This document shows, in pieces, positions 1-8,691 of a stretch of 63,862 nucleotides of DNA. Position 1 is the first letter of the stretch. Every line of letters begins with the position of its first letter. The stretch is taken from NCBI GenBank assembly GCA_004299555.1, contig SCQU01000016.1, forward strand, positions 1-63,862, read 5' to 3'. The notes under the pieces were generated by a model. The model saw nothing but the letters and a program-made list of their open reading frames with translations. It made no database searches and had not been told where the DNA came from. The position numbers and the translations under genes are program-made. The stretch is from Rhodanobacteraceae bacterium (GTDB taxonomy: Bacteria; Pseudomonadota; Gammaproteobacteria; Xanthomonadales; Rhodanobacteraceae).

Positions 1-267
1 CACACCGCCCGCCTCGAGCGCCGCCTGCTCCTTGGCCAGCGCCGCAAGACCCGCACTACAACTGGGGCACCATGTCGAGAACAGCCACACCATCGTCTTG
101 TGCCCGCGGTAGGTTGTCAGTGGGATGGTCTTGCCGGCGCTTGTGAAAGTGGCGCCTGGGGCGGGCTGTCCGGCGTGCGCTGCGGCAAGTGCAGGGATCG
201 GCTGCAACGCCGCCAAAGCAAGCGCCAACATCACCGCTATCGCGAACAGGGAGTTTCGTTTGTTCAT
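1..267 (-). CDS. Thioredoxin-like (redoxin) protein, exported, partial
   Basis: The gene runs off the left edge; 89 N-terminal codons are visible. The start ATG at 267 follows a good AGAAGGA ribosome site. Residues 1-31 form a signal peptide ending ALA, so the protein should be periplasmic or anchored outside. The segment KTMVWLFSTWCPSCSAGL carries a CPSC redox motif in the usual thioredoxin/TlpA position. It lies downstream of merA in the same direction but has its own mer-type promoter at 369-399, so it is probably mercury-induced. Redoxins next to CcdA or mer genes are common in metal islands and may keep periplasmic thiols reduced; that role is inferred. Confidence 0.8.
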   Translation of the reverse strand, partial: MNKRNSLFAIAVMLALALAALQPIPALAAAHAGQPAPGATFTSAGKTIPLTTYRGHKTMVWLFSTWCPSCSAGLAALAKEQAALEAGGV

Positions 268-368
268 TGCTTGATTCCTTCTAAAGATGAGCGGTCCGAC
301 GCACTGGGAAGGCTCGAAGATCCAGCGCAGGGGCGTGCCGTGCATTCCGCACCTTTTGCCTCGACTCC

Positions 369-399
369 ACCCTAATACCGTACGTTGGTACGGAGTCAA
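369..399 (-). promoter_or_regulatory. mer-type operator/promoter for the redoxin gene
   Basis: On the minus strand TTGACT (399-394), a 19-bp spacer holding CCGTAC..GTACGG and TAGGGT (374-369) match the MerR-controlled PmerT layout. The only downstream gene is the redoxin gene starting at 267. The spacer dyad is nearly that of the main mer operator at 2615-2645, so the same MerR should act here. Confidence 0.8.
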
Positions 400-486
400 A
401 CCCATGGTCATACAGGTTCGCGCTGGAGGTGCCGTAGCTGCGGCGCAACCGCCTGTTTGCATGGGCGTGTAGGGATTCATCGGTCA

Positions 487-2417
<1,931 letters not shown>

Positions 2418-2425
<8 letters not shown>

Positions 2426-2579
2426 TCGTGACTCCTCGAATGCTGGACAGATAACCCGCGTCCTGGGCCGCCTTGGTCACGATGGCAGGAAGAAAGATGC
2501 GCCGTCCGGTACCGAACAACCCGGCCGATGCCGTGCCGCCAATGGCCCGATCGCTCCTGTCGAAATCGCTTCGTAACAT
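2418..2579 (-). CDS. Small 53-aa protein of unknown function, first gene of the mer operon
   Basis: The ATG at 2579 has a strong GGGAG ribosome site seven bases upstream and lies just below the mer promoter. The frame is open for 53 codons and stops inside the merF start (ATGAATGA overlap), as coupled operon genes do. Third codon positions are GC-rich. The product begins MLRSDFDRSDRAIGGTASAG and ends KAAQDAGYLSSIRGVTNE; it has no cysteine and no clear membrane helix. I do not recognise a family. It could be a leader peptide, a small regulator or a remnant of a longer gene; position and ribosome site favour real translation. Confidence 0.6.
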
Positions 2580-2614
2580 CGCTGCACTCCCGCAATTGAA
2601 TGGCGCTTGGTGTA

Positions 2615-2645
2615 ACCTTACGGCCGTAGTCAGCTACGGAGTCAA
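2615..2645 (-). promoter_or_regulatory. PmerT operator/promoter bound by MerR
   Basis: Reading the minus strand: TTGACT (2645-2640), a 19-bp spacer with the dyad CCGTAGctgaCTACGG, then TAAGGT (2620-2615). This is essentially the classical mer promoter. The over-long spacer is what MerR-Hg untwists to activate transcription. It serves orf53-merF-merA leftward, and merR starts only 6 bp away on the other strand, so MerR also represses itself here. Confidence 0.93.
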
Positions 2646-2650
2646 CCCCC

Positions 2651-3124
2651 ATGACCTATACGATCGGGCGCCTGGCCGAGGCCTCGGATGTCCACGTCGA
2701 AACGATCCGTTATTACCAACGCCGCGGGTTGGTGGGTGAGCCATCGAAACCGCCAGGCGGCATCCGCCGATATGGCGAGGCCGATGCCGATCGCCTACGT
2801 TTCATCAAGCAAGCGCAGACCCTGGGCTTCAGTTTGAACGAAGTCTCGGACCTGCTCGCGCTCGAGGATGGGCGCCACTGCCGGGAGGCCGAGAGACTGG
2901 GGGCTGAGAAACTGGCCGTCGTACGCGAACGCATTGCCCAACTTCGTAGCGTCGAAAAAGCGTTGGCCAAGATGGTCGGTCAATGCCGCAACAACGCCGG
3001 CAAAGTGCATTGTCCGTTGATCGCATCGCTAGAGCGGGATGCAAAATCCGCGACCGTACCTTCATGCAATCATCGCGAGCGGCAGGCCTCGGGTGTACGC
3101 CCGAGGCCGTCACGGTATGGCTAA
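2651..3124 (+). CDS. merR: Mercury-responsive regulator MerR
   Basis: This 157-aa regulator has the N-terminal winged helix (YTIGRLAEASDVHVETIRYYQRRGL), a dimerisation helix and the three Hg-binding cysteines in family positions (HCREAE, QCRNN and HCPLI). It is divergent from the mer operon. The C-terminus runs about 13 residues beyond typical 144-aa MerR proteins, with an Arg/Pro-rich tail. All metal ligands are present, so Hg(II) specificity is a confident call. Confidence 0.95.
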   Translation: MTYTIGRLAEASDVHVETIRYYQRRGLVGEPSKPPGGIRRYGEADADRLRFIKQAQTLGFSLNEVSDLLALEDGRHCREAERLGAEKLAVVRERIAQLRSVEKALAKMVGQCRNNAGKVHCPLIASLERDAKSATVPSCNHRERQASGVRPRPSRYG

Positions 3125-3314
3125 GCGCCGAGTTCGCGTGGTGCGCGGATCCGCGTGCACGCCTAGCCTGCAACAGGCCGTCCGTGGAGTCGCATGACCA
3201 AAACAGCTGCTCACAGGTGGGAGCCTCTGTGAAAACCGAAACCGTTCAGGCGCATCGTCGCGAGCCTTGACGGGACGAGTTGACCATCGGTGGCGTGGGT
3301 AGGCCACGGTGTGC

Positions 3315-4627
3315 TCACGGCGCCGGCAGTACCGGCAGCCACACGAACAGTGCAACGAGCGCCGCCAGCAACACCGGTGGGGTAATCATGAGACCGATCT
3401 TCATGTACCGTCCCCAGCCGATCTGGTAACCCTTGCGCGCCAGCACATGCAGCCACAACAGGGTCGCCAGGCTGCCGATCGGCGTGAATTTCGGGCCAAG
3501 GTCGTTGCCGGTGACGCTCGCGTACATCATCAATTCGCGGGTTGCCATGGGGGCCTGCGTGTGTCCGATGGCCAGCGCCGAAACCAGGGTGGACGGTATG
3601 TTGTTCATCACCGACGCAACCGCAGTCGCGAGGAAACCGGTGCCGAGCGTGGCGAGGAAGTTTCCCTGCTGCGCGAGCCAGTGCAGCGCATCGGCGCCGA
3701 AGGCAGTCAGGCCGGCATGACCGAGTCCGTACACCACCACGTACATGCCCAGCGAAAACAGCACGAGCTGCCACGGGCGTGGCGCAGTACCAGGGTCACC
3801 GACAGCACCGCGCCACGACCCCGCTTCCACCAACGACCGGCAATCGCCATCAACACGATGGCGGCCGCACCTGTGACGAAGGAGACCGGAACGCCGAAGG
3901 GCGCTGTGGCGAAATACGCGATCAGCAATACCGCGAGCAACGGGAAGGCTACGCGAAAGACCAATCCATCCTTGATTGCCGCGCGCGGCGCATCCAGGTT
4001 GGCAACGGCGTAACGCTTGGGGATGCGGCGTCGAAATGCGACCCACAGCACCACCAGCACTGCCGCCAATGAAACCAGATCCACCGGCACCATCACGATC
4101 GCATAGCGACCAAATCCGACCTCGAAGTAGTTGGCAGTGACGATATTGACCAGGTTGGAGATGATGAACGGCAGACTGGTGGTATCGGCCACGAAACCGG
4201 TCGCGATGATGAACGCGAGCGCCGCGGAGGGAGAAAAGTCGAGCCGGATCAGGATCGCGATCACGATCGGCGTGAGGAGCAGCGCGGCGCCGTCGTTGGC
4301 AAAGAACGCGGCAATCACTGCGCCAAGTACAACGATCAACGGGAACAAGAGGCGGCCACGGCCGCCGCCCCAGCGGGCAACGTGCGCGGCGGCCCAGGCG
4401 AAGAAGCCTGCTTCATCCAGGATGAGGGAAATGACAATCAGGGCGACGAAGGTGAACGTCGCGTCCCAGACGATGTGCCATACCACGCCGACATCGGCCC
4501 AGCTCACCACGCCCAGCAGCAACGCCACCGCGGCCCCGCCCAGTGCACTCCACCCAATGCCGAGCCCCTTGGGCTGCCAGATCACCAGCGTCAGGGTGAC
4601 CACGAAAATAGCCAGTGCCAGCCACAT
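3315..4627 (-). pseudogene. arsB: Arsenite efflux permease ArsB, disrupted by a frameshift
   Basis: Two overlapping minus frames together give a full ArsB of about 437 aa. The first (from 4627) covers the N-terminal two thirds with helices and AFFANDGAALLLTPIV. The second, ending at 3315, carries WQLVLFSLGMYVVVYGL and SVMNNIPSTLVSALAIG. The switch happens near 3775: restoring one base there would continue the frame as the family-typical APWQLV. Intact ArsB exports arsenite across the inner membrane. Here either the gene is broken or the assembly lacks one base. It lies 116 bp beyond arsC in the same direction, so it would be the last gene of the ars operon. Confidence 0.85.
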
Positions 4628-4743
4628 GCTGTAATGGCGTGATCAGCGCAGAAGGGCGCAGGTGCAGGGTTGGTGAGACAGCGCGCAAGTGCCGCGATCA
4701 CGGCGTGATCCAAGAGGGTGCCCGTCGCTCTCGACAACGGCAG

Positions 4744-5151
4744 TCACAAAGGCATCTCCAATTCGGATACCAGCTGCCGCACCCGACGCGCGATCTCGTC
4801 ACGCACGTCGCGGAATTCGTCGTCCGGCAGCGACTTCGGATCCGGCAGCGCCCAGTCCACGCGGCGCGCCGCCGGGATCATGGGACAGGCATCGTCGCAA
4901 CCCATCGTCACGACGGCGTCGAACGTCTGTCCCTCAAACGCCGGCAGCGGCTTGGTTGCGTAGTCGCGCAAGTCGTACCCACACTCGGCCATGAAGGCGA
5001 TCGCGCGCGGATTCACACGGTCCGCGGGTCGTGAACCTGCGGAGCAAGCGTCAATCCGGCCCGCGCCGAGTCGTCTGGCGAAGGCTTCCGCCATCTGGCT
5101 GCGACAGGCATTCTCGACGCAAACGAACAGCACGCTCGGCGTGCGGCTCAC
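4744..5151 (-). CDS. arsC: Arsenate reductase, LMW-phosphatase type
   Basis: The 135-aa protein belongs to the thioredoxin-coupled arsenate reductases with a low-molecular-weight phosphatase fold. SVLFVCVENACRSQMAEAF contains the CX5R P-loop (the second Cys of VCVENACRSQ and its Arg). TMGCDDACPMIP holds the resolving cysteines and WALPDPKS the general-acid Asp region. The GTG at 5151 is chosen because its GTGA overlaps the arsI stop and gives the usual N-terminus. It makes arsenite for export or for ArsI-linked chemistry. Confidence 0.92.
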   Translation of the reverse strand: MSRTPSVLFVCVENACRSQMAEAFARRLGAGRIDACSAGSRPADRVNPRAIAFMAECGYDLRDYATKPLPAFEGQTFDAVVTMGCDDACPMIPAARRVDWALPDPKSLPDDEFRDVRDEIARRVRQLVSELEMPL

Positions 5152-5618
5152 CCGCAGGTTCCTCCGGCGCAACAGGCGCTTTTGGCTGGAGCAGATGCCG
5201 ACGATGCACCGCAACACGCGGTGCCGGACGGCTCGTGCGTGGGCGCGGAATAGGTGGTCGCCTCGCCGTGCGTGTGGAAGGTTTCCCAGCGTACCCCTTG
5301 GGGATCTTCGGCCCAGTACTTGTCCGAGTGCGCGTAGCAGCAGGTGGTGCCCTGCTCAGCCAACGTTACCTTGTCGGCCGCGATCAGGCGCGCGCCGATT
5401 TCTTCCAGTTCCGCGCCGTCGTCGGCTTGCAGACCAAGATGGTCGATGCCTACCGTCCCACCTCGCTGGGAAATCGCGAAGTTGACGCGCGGATCGTCCA
5501 GCATCCATTTGGCGTAATCGGGCTTGCGCACGCTCGGCGCGGTTCCGAACAGGGTGGAATAGAAACCGATGCTGTCTTCAAGATTCGTGACGCTGAGGTG
5601 TACGTGGAAACGCTTCAT
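5148..5618 (-). CDS. arsI: ArsI/CadI-type dioxygenase, C-As lyase family
   Basis: A 156-aa vicinal-oxygen-chelate (glyoxalase/bleomycin-resistance fold) protein. MKRFHVHLSVTNLEDSIGFY gives the first metal-ligand His, GTVGIDHLGLQ the second and DPQGVRWETF the Glu. A TTCCYAHSDKYW Cys pair and a Cys-rich tail (CCGASS, CCAGGTC) are typical of ArsI, which cleaves methyl groups from trivalent organoarsenicals. The ATG at 5618 overlaps the arsR stop (ATGA), and the stop overlaps the arsC GTG, so three ars genes are chained. Some homologues are CadI proteins; the ars setting favours ArsI. Confidence 0.88.
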   Translation of the reverse strand: MKRFHVHLSVTNLEDSIGFYSTLFGTAPSVRKPDYAKWMLDDPRVNFAISQRGGTVGIDHLGLQADDGAELEEIGARLIAADKVTLAEQGTTCCYAHSDKYWAEDPQGVRWETFHTHGEATTYSAPTHEPSGTACCGASSASAPAKSACCAGGTCG

Positions 5619-5974
5619 GGCCGGGTGTTCCTCGGTTTGATCTTGCGGGTCAGCGCTGCGCAGCCACTTGCCGGTGCGCACGCATCGGCGTCACCCGCGC
5701 AACAGTTTTCAGTAAGAAAGGCGAGCAGTGCGTTCATCTGCGCGTAGTCGGCGCGACAGCGGATGACGCGGCCTTCGCGCTCATCGCGCACCAGCCCGGC
5801 GTTGCGCAGCACATTCAGGTGACTGGTCAGCGTTGGCCCCGGCACGCGGAGGCGAGCCGCCAGCTCGCCGACAGCGAGTCCCGGCACGCCCGCTTGCACC
5901 AATAGCCGGTAGGCAGCCAGCCGGCTGTCTTGGGCCAGCGCTTTCAACGCGGTGACGGCCTGTCCATGTTTCAT
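5615..5974 (-). CDS. arsR: ArsR-family arsenic repressor
   Basis: This 119-aa ArsR/SmtB winged-helix repressor has its recognition helix in PGPTLTSHLNVLRNAGLV and the wing in REGRVIRCRAD. Cysteines cluster near the C-terminus (ENCCAGDADACAPASGC), as in the ArsR type that binds As(III) there rather than in helix 3. The start at 5974 is chosen because an upstream ATG at 5992 would lie above the -10 element. It is first in arsR-arsI-arsC and should autoregulate the operon. Confidence 0.9.
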   Translation of the reverse strand: MKHGQAVTALKALAQDSRLAAYRLLVQAGVPGLAVGELAARLRVPGPTLTSHLNVLRNAGLVRDEREGRVIRCRADYAQMNALLAFLTENCCAGDADACAPASGCAALTRKIKPRNTRP

Positions 5975-5983
5975 ATTTCTATA

Positions 5984-6011
5984 AATATACAAATACGAAA
6001 TTGCGTGTCAA
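5984..6011 (-). promoter_or_regulatory. ars operon promoter, possibly giving a leaderless arsR mRNA
   Basis: TTGACA (6011-6006) and TATATT (5989-5984) with a 16-bp spacer form a near-consensus sigma70 promoter in an AT-rich island. The -10 ends only 9 bp before the arsR ATG and no Shine-Dalgarno is visible, so transcription should start at or just before the start codon. The flanking ATATTTATAGAAATAT is a plausible ArsR operator. Confidence 0.7.
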
Positions 6012-6326
6012 GCCACTGTGGGCGATGATGATGATTCAGGCGGATGCGCTGCTGGACCTCACCGGTGGCTCTGGCTGGTCGGCTACGCCATGTCGGTCGC
6101 GACCGTGGTCGGTTCATCGGCCTCGCCGGGACCACCTGCGAGTTCGGGGGGTGTTCTATCGACGGCATGCGTGGCGCGCGCCATGGAAGCGGTCAAACTG
6201 GCCTATGCGGCGCTAAACGCAGCCGTCCACGGGGGCGTGTTGTTGAGCGTGCGCTCGTTCGCGATGATCGCGGTGGTCACCCTCGCGGAGCCATTGCCGA
6301 TCCTGCCCATCGTTGCGGTGCACGTA
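6012..6326. other. Intergenic stretch between the ars cluster and the cueR-like gene
   Basis: About 315 bp with frames open on the plus strand, including a hydrophobic segment, but no recognisable domain, start signal or repeat. It may be the remains of a small transporter gene; nothing firmer can be said. Confidence 0.3.
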
Positions 6327-6719
6327 TCAGGACCCTGCGTCCAGCCGTTCCAGAATGGGACACGACTCGCCAGACGCCGAACAACACAGGCCGGTGAGCC
6401 GTGTCAGCTCGCTGCGCAATTGCGCCAGATCGGTGAGTTTGCGCTCGATCTCGGTCAATTTCGCCTGCGTCAGATGTAGCACTTCCGGCCTGGCCCCGCG
6501 GGGTGCGGAACGCAAGCGGAGCAACGCGCGGATGTCGTCCAGGCTGAAGTCAACACTTTTGGCCCGGTGAATAAAAGCGAGCCGCTCCAGATCAGCCTCG
6601 CCGTATTCGCGGCGGCCGCCTGCGCCGCGGCTGATCCGTGGCATCAGGCCAATCTTGTCGTAGTAACGCAAGGTGTCGGGGCTGAACCCGGAGCGGCGTG
6701 CCACCTCACCGATTCGCAT
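6327..6719 (-). CDS. MerR-family regulator, CueR-like monovalent metal sensor
   Basis: The 130-aa product starts MRIGEVARRSGFSPDTLRYY, a MerR helix-turn-helix, and has a dimerisation helix. Its metal loop LCCSASGESCPIL puts Cys at 112 and 120, the positions used by CueR for Cu(I)/Ag(I)/Au(I), plus an extra Cys113. It lacks the Cys near 77-79 found in divalent sensors such as ZntR and PbrR, so a monovalent metal is inferred. The ATG at 6719 is the one that starts the family domain. It is divergent from a promoter at 6786 and likely also controls the matching promoter at 8406. Confidence 0.82.
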   Translation of the reverse strand: MRIGEVARRSGFSPDTLRYYDKIGLMPRISRGAGGRREYGEADLERLAFIHRAKSVDFSLDDIRALLRLRSAPRGARPEVLHLTQAKLTEIERKLTDLAQLRSELTRLTGLCCSASGESCPILERLDAGS

Positions 6720-6785
6720 GGGCTTTCTCTGTTCGTGGTCGCCGGCACGCACGGGCCGGCTGTTCCGTCGCGTCACCGGCCGTCC

Positions 6786-6816
6786 TTGACTTGGAGTTGA
6801 CTCCAAGAAGTATAAC
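6786..6816 (+). promoter_or_regulatory. MerR/CueR-type promoter 1 (19-bp spacer)
   Basis: TTGACT (6786-6791), a 19-bp spacer containing TTGGAGTtgACTCCAA, and TATAAC (6811-6816) form the over-spaced promoter used by MerR-family activators. It reads toward the HMA remnant and the MFS gene at 6995, away from the cueR-like gene. Confidence 0.85.
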
Positions 6817-6846
6817 GCGCGTTCCACAGTGAACGGGCAAGAAGCG

Positions 6847-7005
6847 ATGCGCGCAAGGAGAAGCAAGATTGCAGGCCGTCATGGCCAAGACGGTACACGG
6901 ACCCTGCGGCACGTCTTGAAGGACACGTCTGGCACCCGAGAGACCAAGCTGTCGTCAGCGGTTAGGCGACCCGTCGGCGATCAGGAGAAACCCAATGGTC
7001 GCTGA
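6847..7005 (+). pseudogene. Decayed HMA metal-chaperone copy
   Basis: A 52-codon frame starting MRARRSKIAGRHGQDGTRTL aligns without gaps to the intact chaperone at 8467 ([20 protein letters not shown]). LRHVLKDTSGTRETKLSSAV likewise matches [20 protein letters not shown]. Both metal-binding Cys are gone (HGQDG for HCQGC) and the domain is cut short, ending inside the MFS start. Promoter, spacing and first codons match the 8406-8467 region, so this is a duplicated and degenerated copy. Function as a metal carrier is unlikely. Confidence 0.7.
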
Positions 7006-8200
7006 CGATCGCGAGCGCCTGCTGCGGATGCTCACCGCTGCCACGTTCATCATTTTTTTCCAGGCGTACATGGTCGCGCCCATCATCCCGACCCTCGCGA
7101 CCAGGTTTGGCGCGTCGGTGCAAACGGTTGGCTTCGTGGTGCCGGCCTACCTGATCCCCTACGGCATCGCGACACTGGTCTACGGCCTTCTGGCCGACCG
7201 GTTGGGCGCGCAGCGCGTGATGTTCGCCTCGTTGGCCGCGTTTGCGGTGCTCACCGCTTTGACGGCAACGGCGACCTCCATAGATCAGATCGTGGTGTGG
7301 CGCGTCCTCACGGGTTTGGGTGCCAGCGGTGTGGTGCCGCTCGCGCTGGTGCTCGTCGGGCGACTGTTCCCCTATGCGCAGCGGGGCCGCCCATTGGGCT
7401 GGCTGTTCGGCGCGATGGCGGGCGGCATGGCAGTCGGTACGCCGTTGGGTTCGATCCTGGTGCGATTCATCGGCTGGCGCGGGCTTTTCCTTGTGGCTGG
7501 CGCGGCCGGCGGCGTCAGTCTGCTGCTGTTTGTGCCCTATCGCCGCATGATCGCGGCTGCGATGCAGCCAGTGGGTGGCTCGCTGGGCGATCTTTTTCGC
7601 GGGTACCGCAGCTTGCTGGGTACCGCGCGGGGCCAACGCACTTACGGATACGTCCTGGTGAACTCGATGTTTCAGTCGGGCGTCTTCACCTGGCTTGGCG
7701 TGTATTTCGAACGGCGTTATGGGCTCGGGCCGGTCGGCATCGGCCTTGCGCTACTCGGCTACGGCGTCCCCGGTTTTCTCCTCGGCCCATTGATTGGTCG
7801 CGCCGCGGACAAATGGGGCCGCGCACGGTTGCTGCCGATCGGCCTCGCGCTCGGCGCGCTCGCCGCCGCCGTGCTGCTGGTCGATTTCCCACTGGCGCTC
7901 GCACCCATCGTAGTGATGGCGCTGTCCCTTGGTTACGACATGACCCAGCCATTGTTCGGCGGCATTGTCACAGCGCTGGGCGGCAAGCGGCCCGGCCAGG
8001 CGATGGGCCTGAACGTCTTCGCGTTGTTCGTGGGCTTTGGCCTCGGCAGCATCGTTTTCGGTGAGCTGTTGCACGCGGGGTTTGGGCCAGCACTCTGGGC
8101 ATTCGCAGCGGTCGAATTGAGCCTCGCCGTGGGTTCCCTTTGGTTGTTCCGCTCGGAGATGCCGCACGCAGTGACAGGGCGGTCGGCGGGAGCCCGGTAA
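6995..8200 (+). CDS. MFS transporter, 12 TM
   Basis: A 401-aa major facilitator with about twelve membrane helices. The conserved loop between helices 2 and 3 reads LLADRLGAQRVM, and RVLTGLGASGVVPLALVLVG is a typical helix-4 stretch. It is transcribed from the CueR-like promoter at 6786, so induction by a monovalent metal is likely. It is a paralogue of the MFS gene at 18983 (shared FMVAPLIPxLA-type start and PAYxxPxxIATL). The substrate is unknown; drug, siderophore or metal-complex export are all possible. Confidence 0.85.
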   Translation: MVADDRERLLRMLTAATFIIFFQAYMVAPIIPTLATRFGASVQTVGFVVPAYLIPYGIATLVYGLLADRLGAQRVMFASLAAFAVLTALTATATSIDQIVVWRVLTGLGASGVVPLALVLVGRLFPYAQRGRPLGWLFGAMAGGMAVGTPLGSILVRFIGWRGLFLVAGAAGGVSLLLFVPYRRMIAAAMQPVGGSLGDLFRGYRSLLGTARGQRTYGYVLVNSMFQSGVFTWLGVYFERRYGLGPVGIGLALLGYGVPGFLLGPLIGRAADKWGRARLLPIGLALGALAAAVLLVDFPLALAPIVVMALSLGYDMTQPLFGGIVTALGGKRPGQAMGLNVFALFVGFGLGSIVFGELLHAGFGPALWAFAAVELSLAVGSLWLFRSEMPHAVTGRSAGAR

Positions 8201-8405
8201 GAAGTGGCCGGTCGACACGGATCCGGTATCAAAGTCGAAGCGCGCAAGGCGTTGCGAGGACATCCCCCCAAACGCGTTGACCGTTCGTGGCGTCGCGTGA
8301 TGAGAAAGCGGCAGGAAAAAGGGACACGCGATGTGCGATCGGGCGATCCCGAGCACCACGATGCGGACTCGTCTGACCGGCGTGTCACCAACTCGCGCAA
8401 GGCGC

Positions 8406-8436
8406 TTGACTTGGAGTCAACTCCAAGGCGTATAAA
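8406..8436 (+). promoter_or_regulatory. MerR/CueR-type promoter 2 (19-bp spacer)
   Basis: TTGACT (8406-8411), a 19-bp spacer with the perfect palindrome TTGGAGTCAACTCCAA (8411-8426) and TATAAA (8431-8436). It is nearly identical to the promoter at 6786 and drives the chaperone/ATPase operon at 8467. Confidence 0.87.
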
Positions 8437-8466
8437 GTGGATTCTACGGTGAAGGAGTAAAGAACG

Positions 8467-8691
8467 ATGCGCTCGTTGAAACTCAAGATTGAGGGTATGC
8501 ATTGCCAGGGTTGCGCGCAGACGCTGCAAGCCGTCTTTAAGCGCTCGCCCGGTGTGCGAGAAGCCAAGGTGTCTTTTGAGGACCGCGCTGCCCAAATATT
8601 GGTGGATGGCCCGCAACCGGACCTTCGACAGATGGTGGCGCTGGTTGAACAAGCCGGGTTCGAGGCAAAAGCCGAGGAGGAAGCGCCATGA
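8467..8691 (+). CDS. copZ: CopZ-like HMA metal chaperone
   Basis: A 74-aa single heavy-metal-associated domain with the GMHCQGC metal site (Cys 15 and 18) and the betaalphabeta pattern of Atx1/CopZ. Such proteins carry Cu(I) in the cytoplasm to a P1B ATPase, and that ATPase follows with a 4-bp overlap (ATGA). GGAG lies 9 bp before the ATG. Expression should come from the CueR-type promoter at 8406. The gene name is by analogy; other soft metals cannot be excluded. Confidence 0.88.
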   Translation: MRSLKLKIEGMHCQGCAQTLQAVFKRSPGVREAKVSFEDRAAQILVDGPQPDLRQMVALVEQAGFEAKAEEEAP

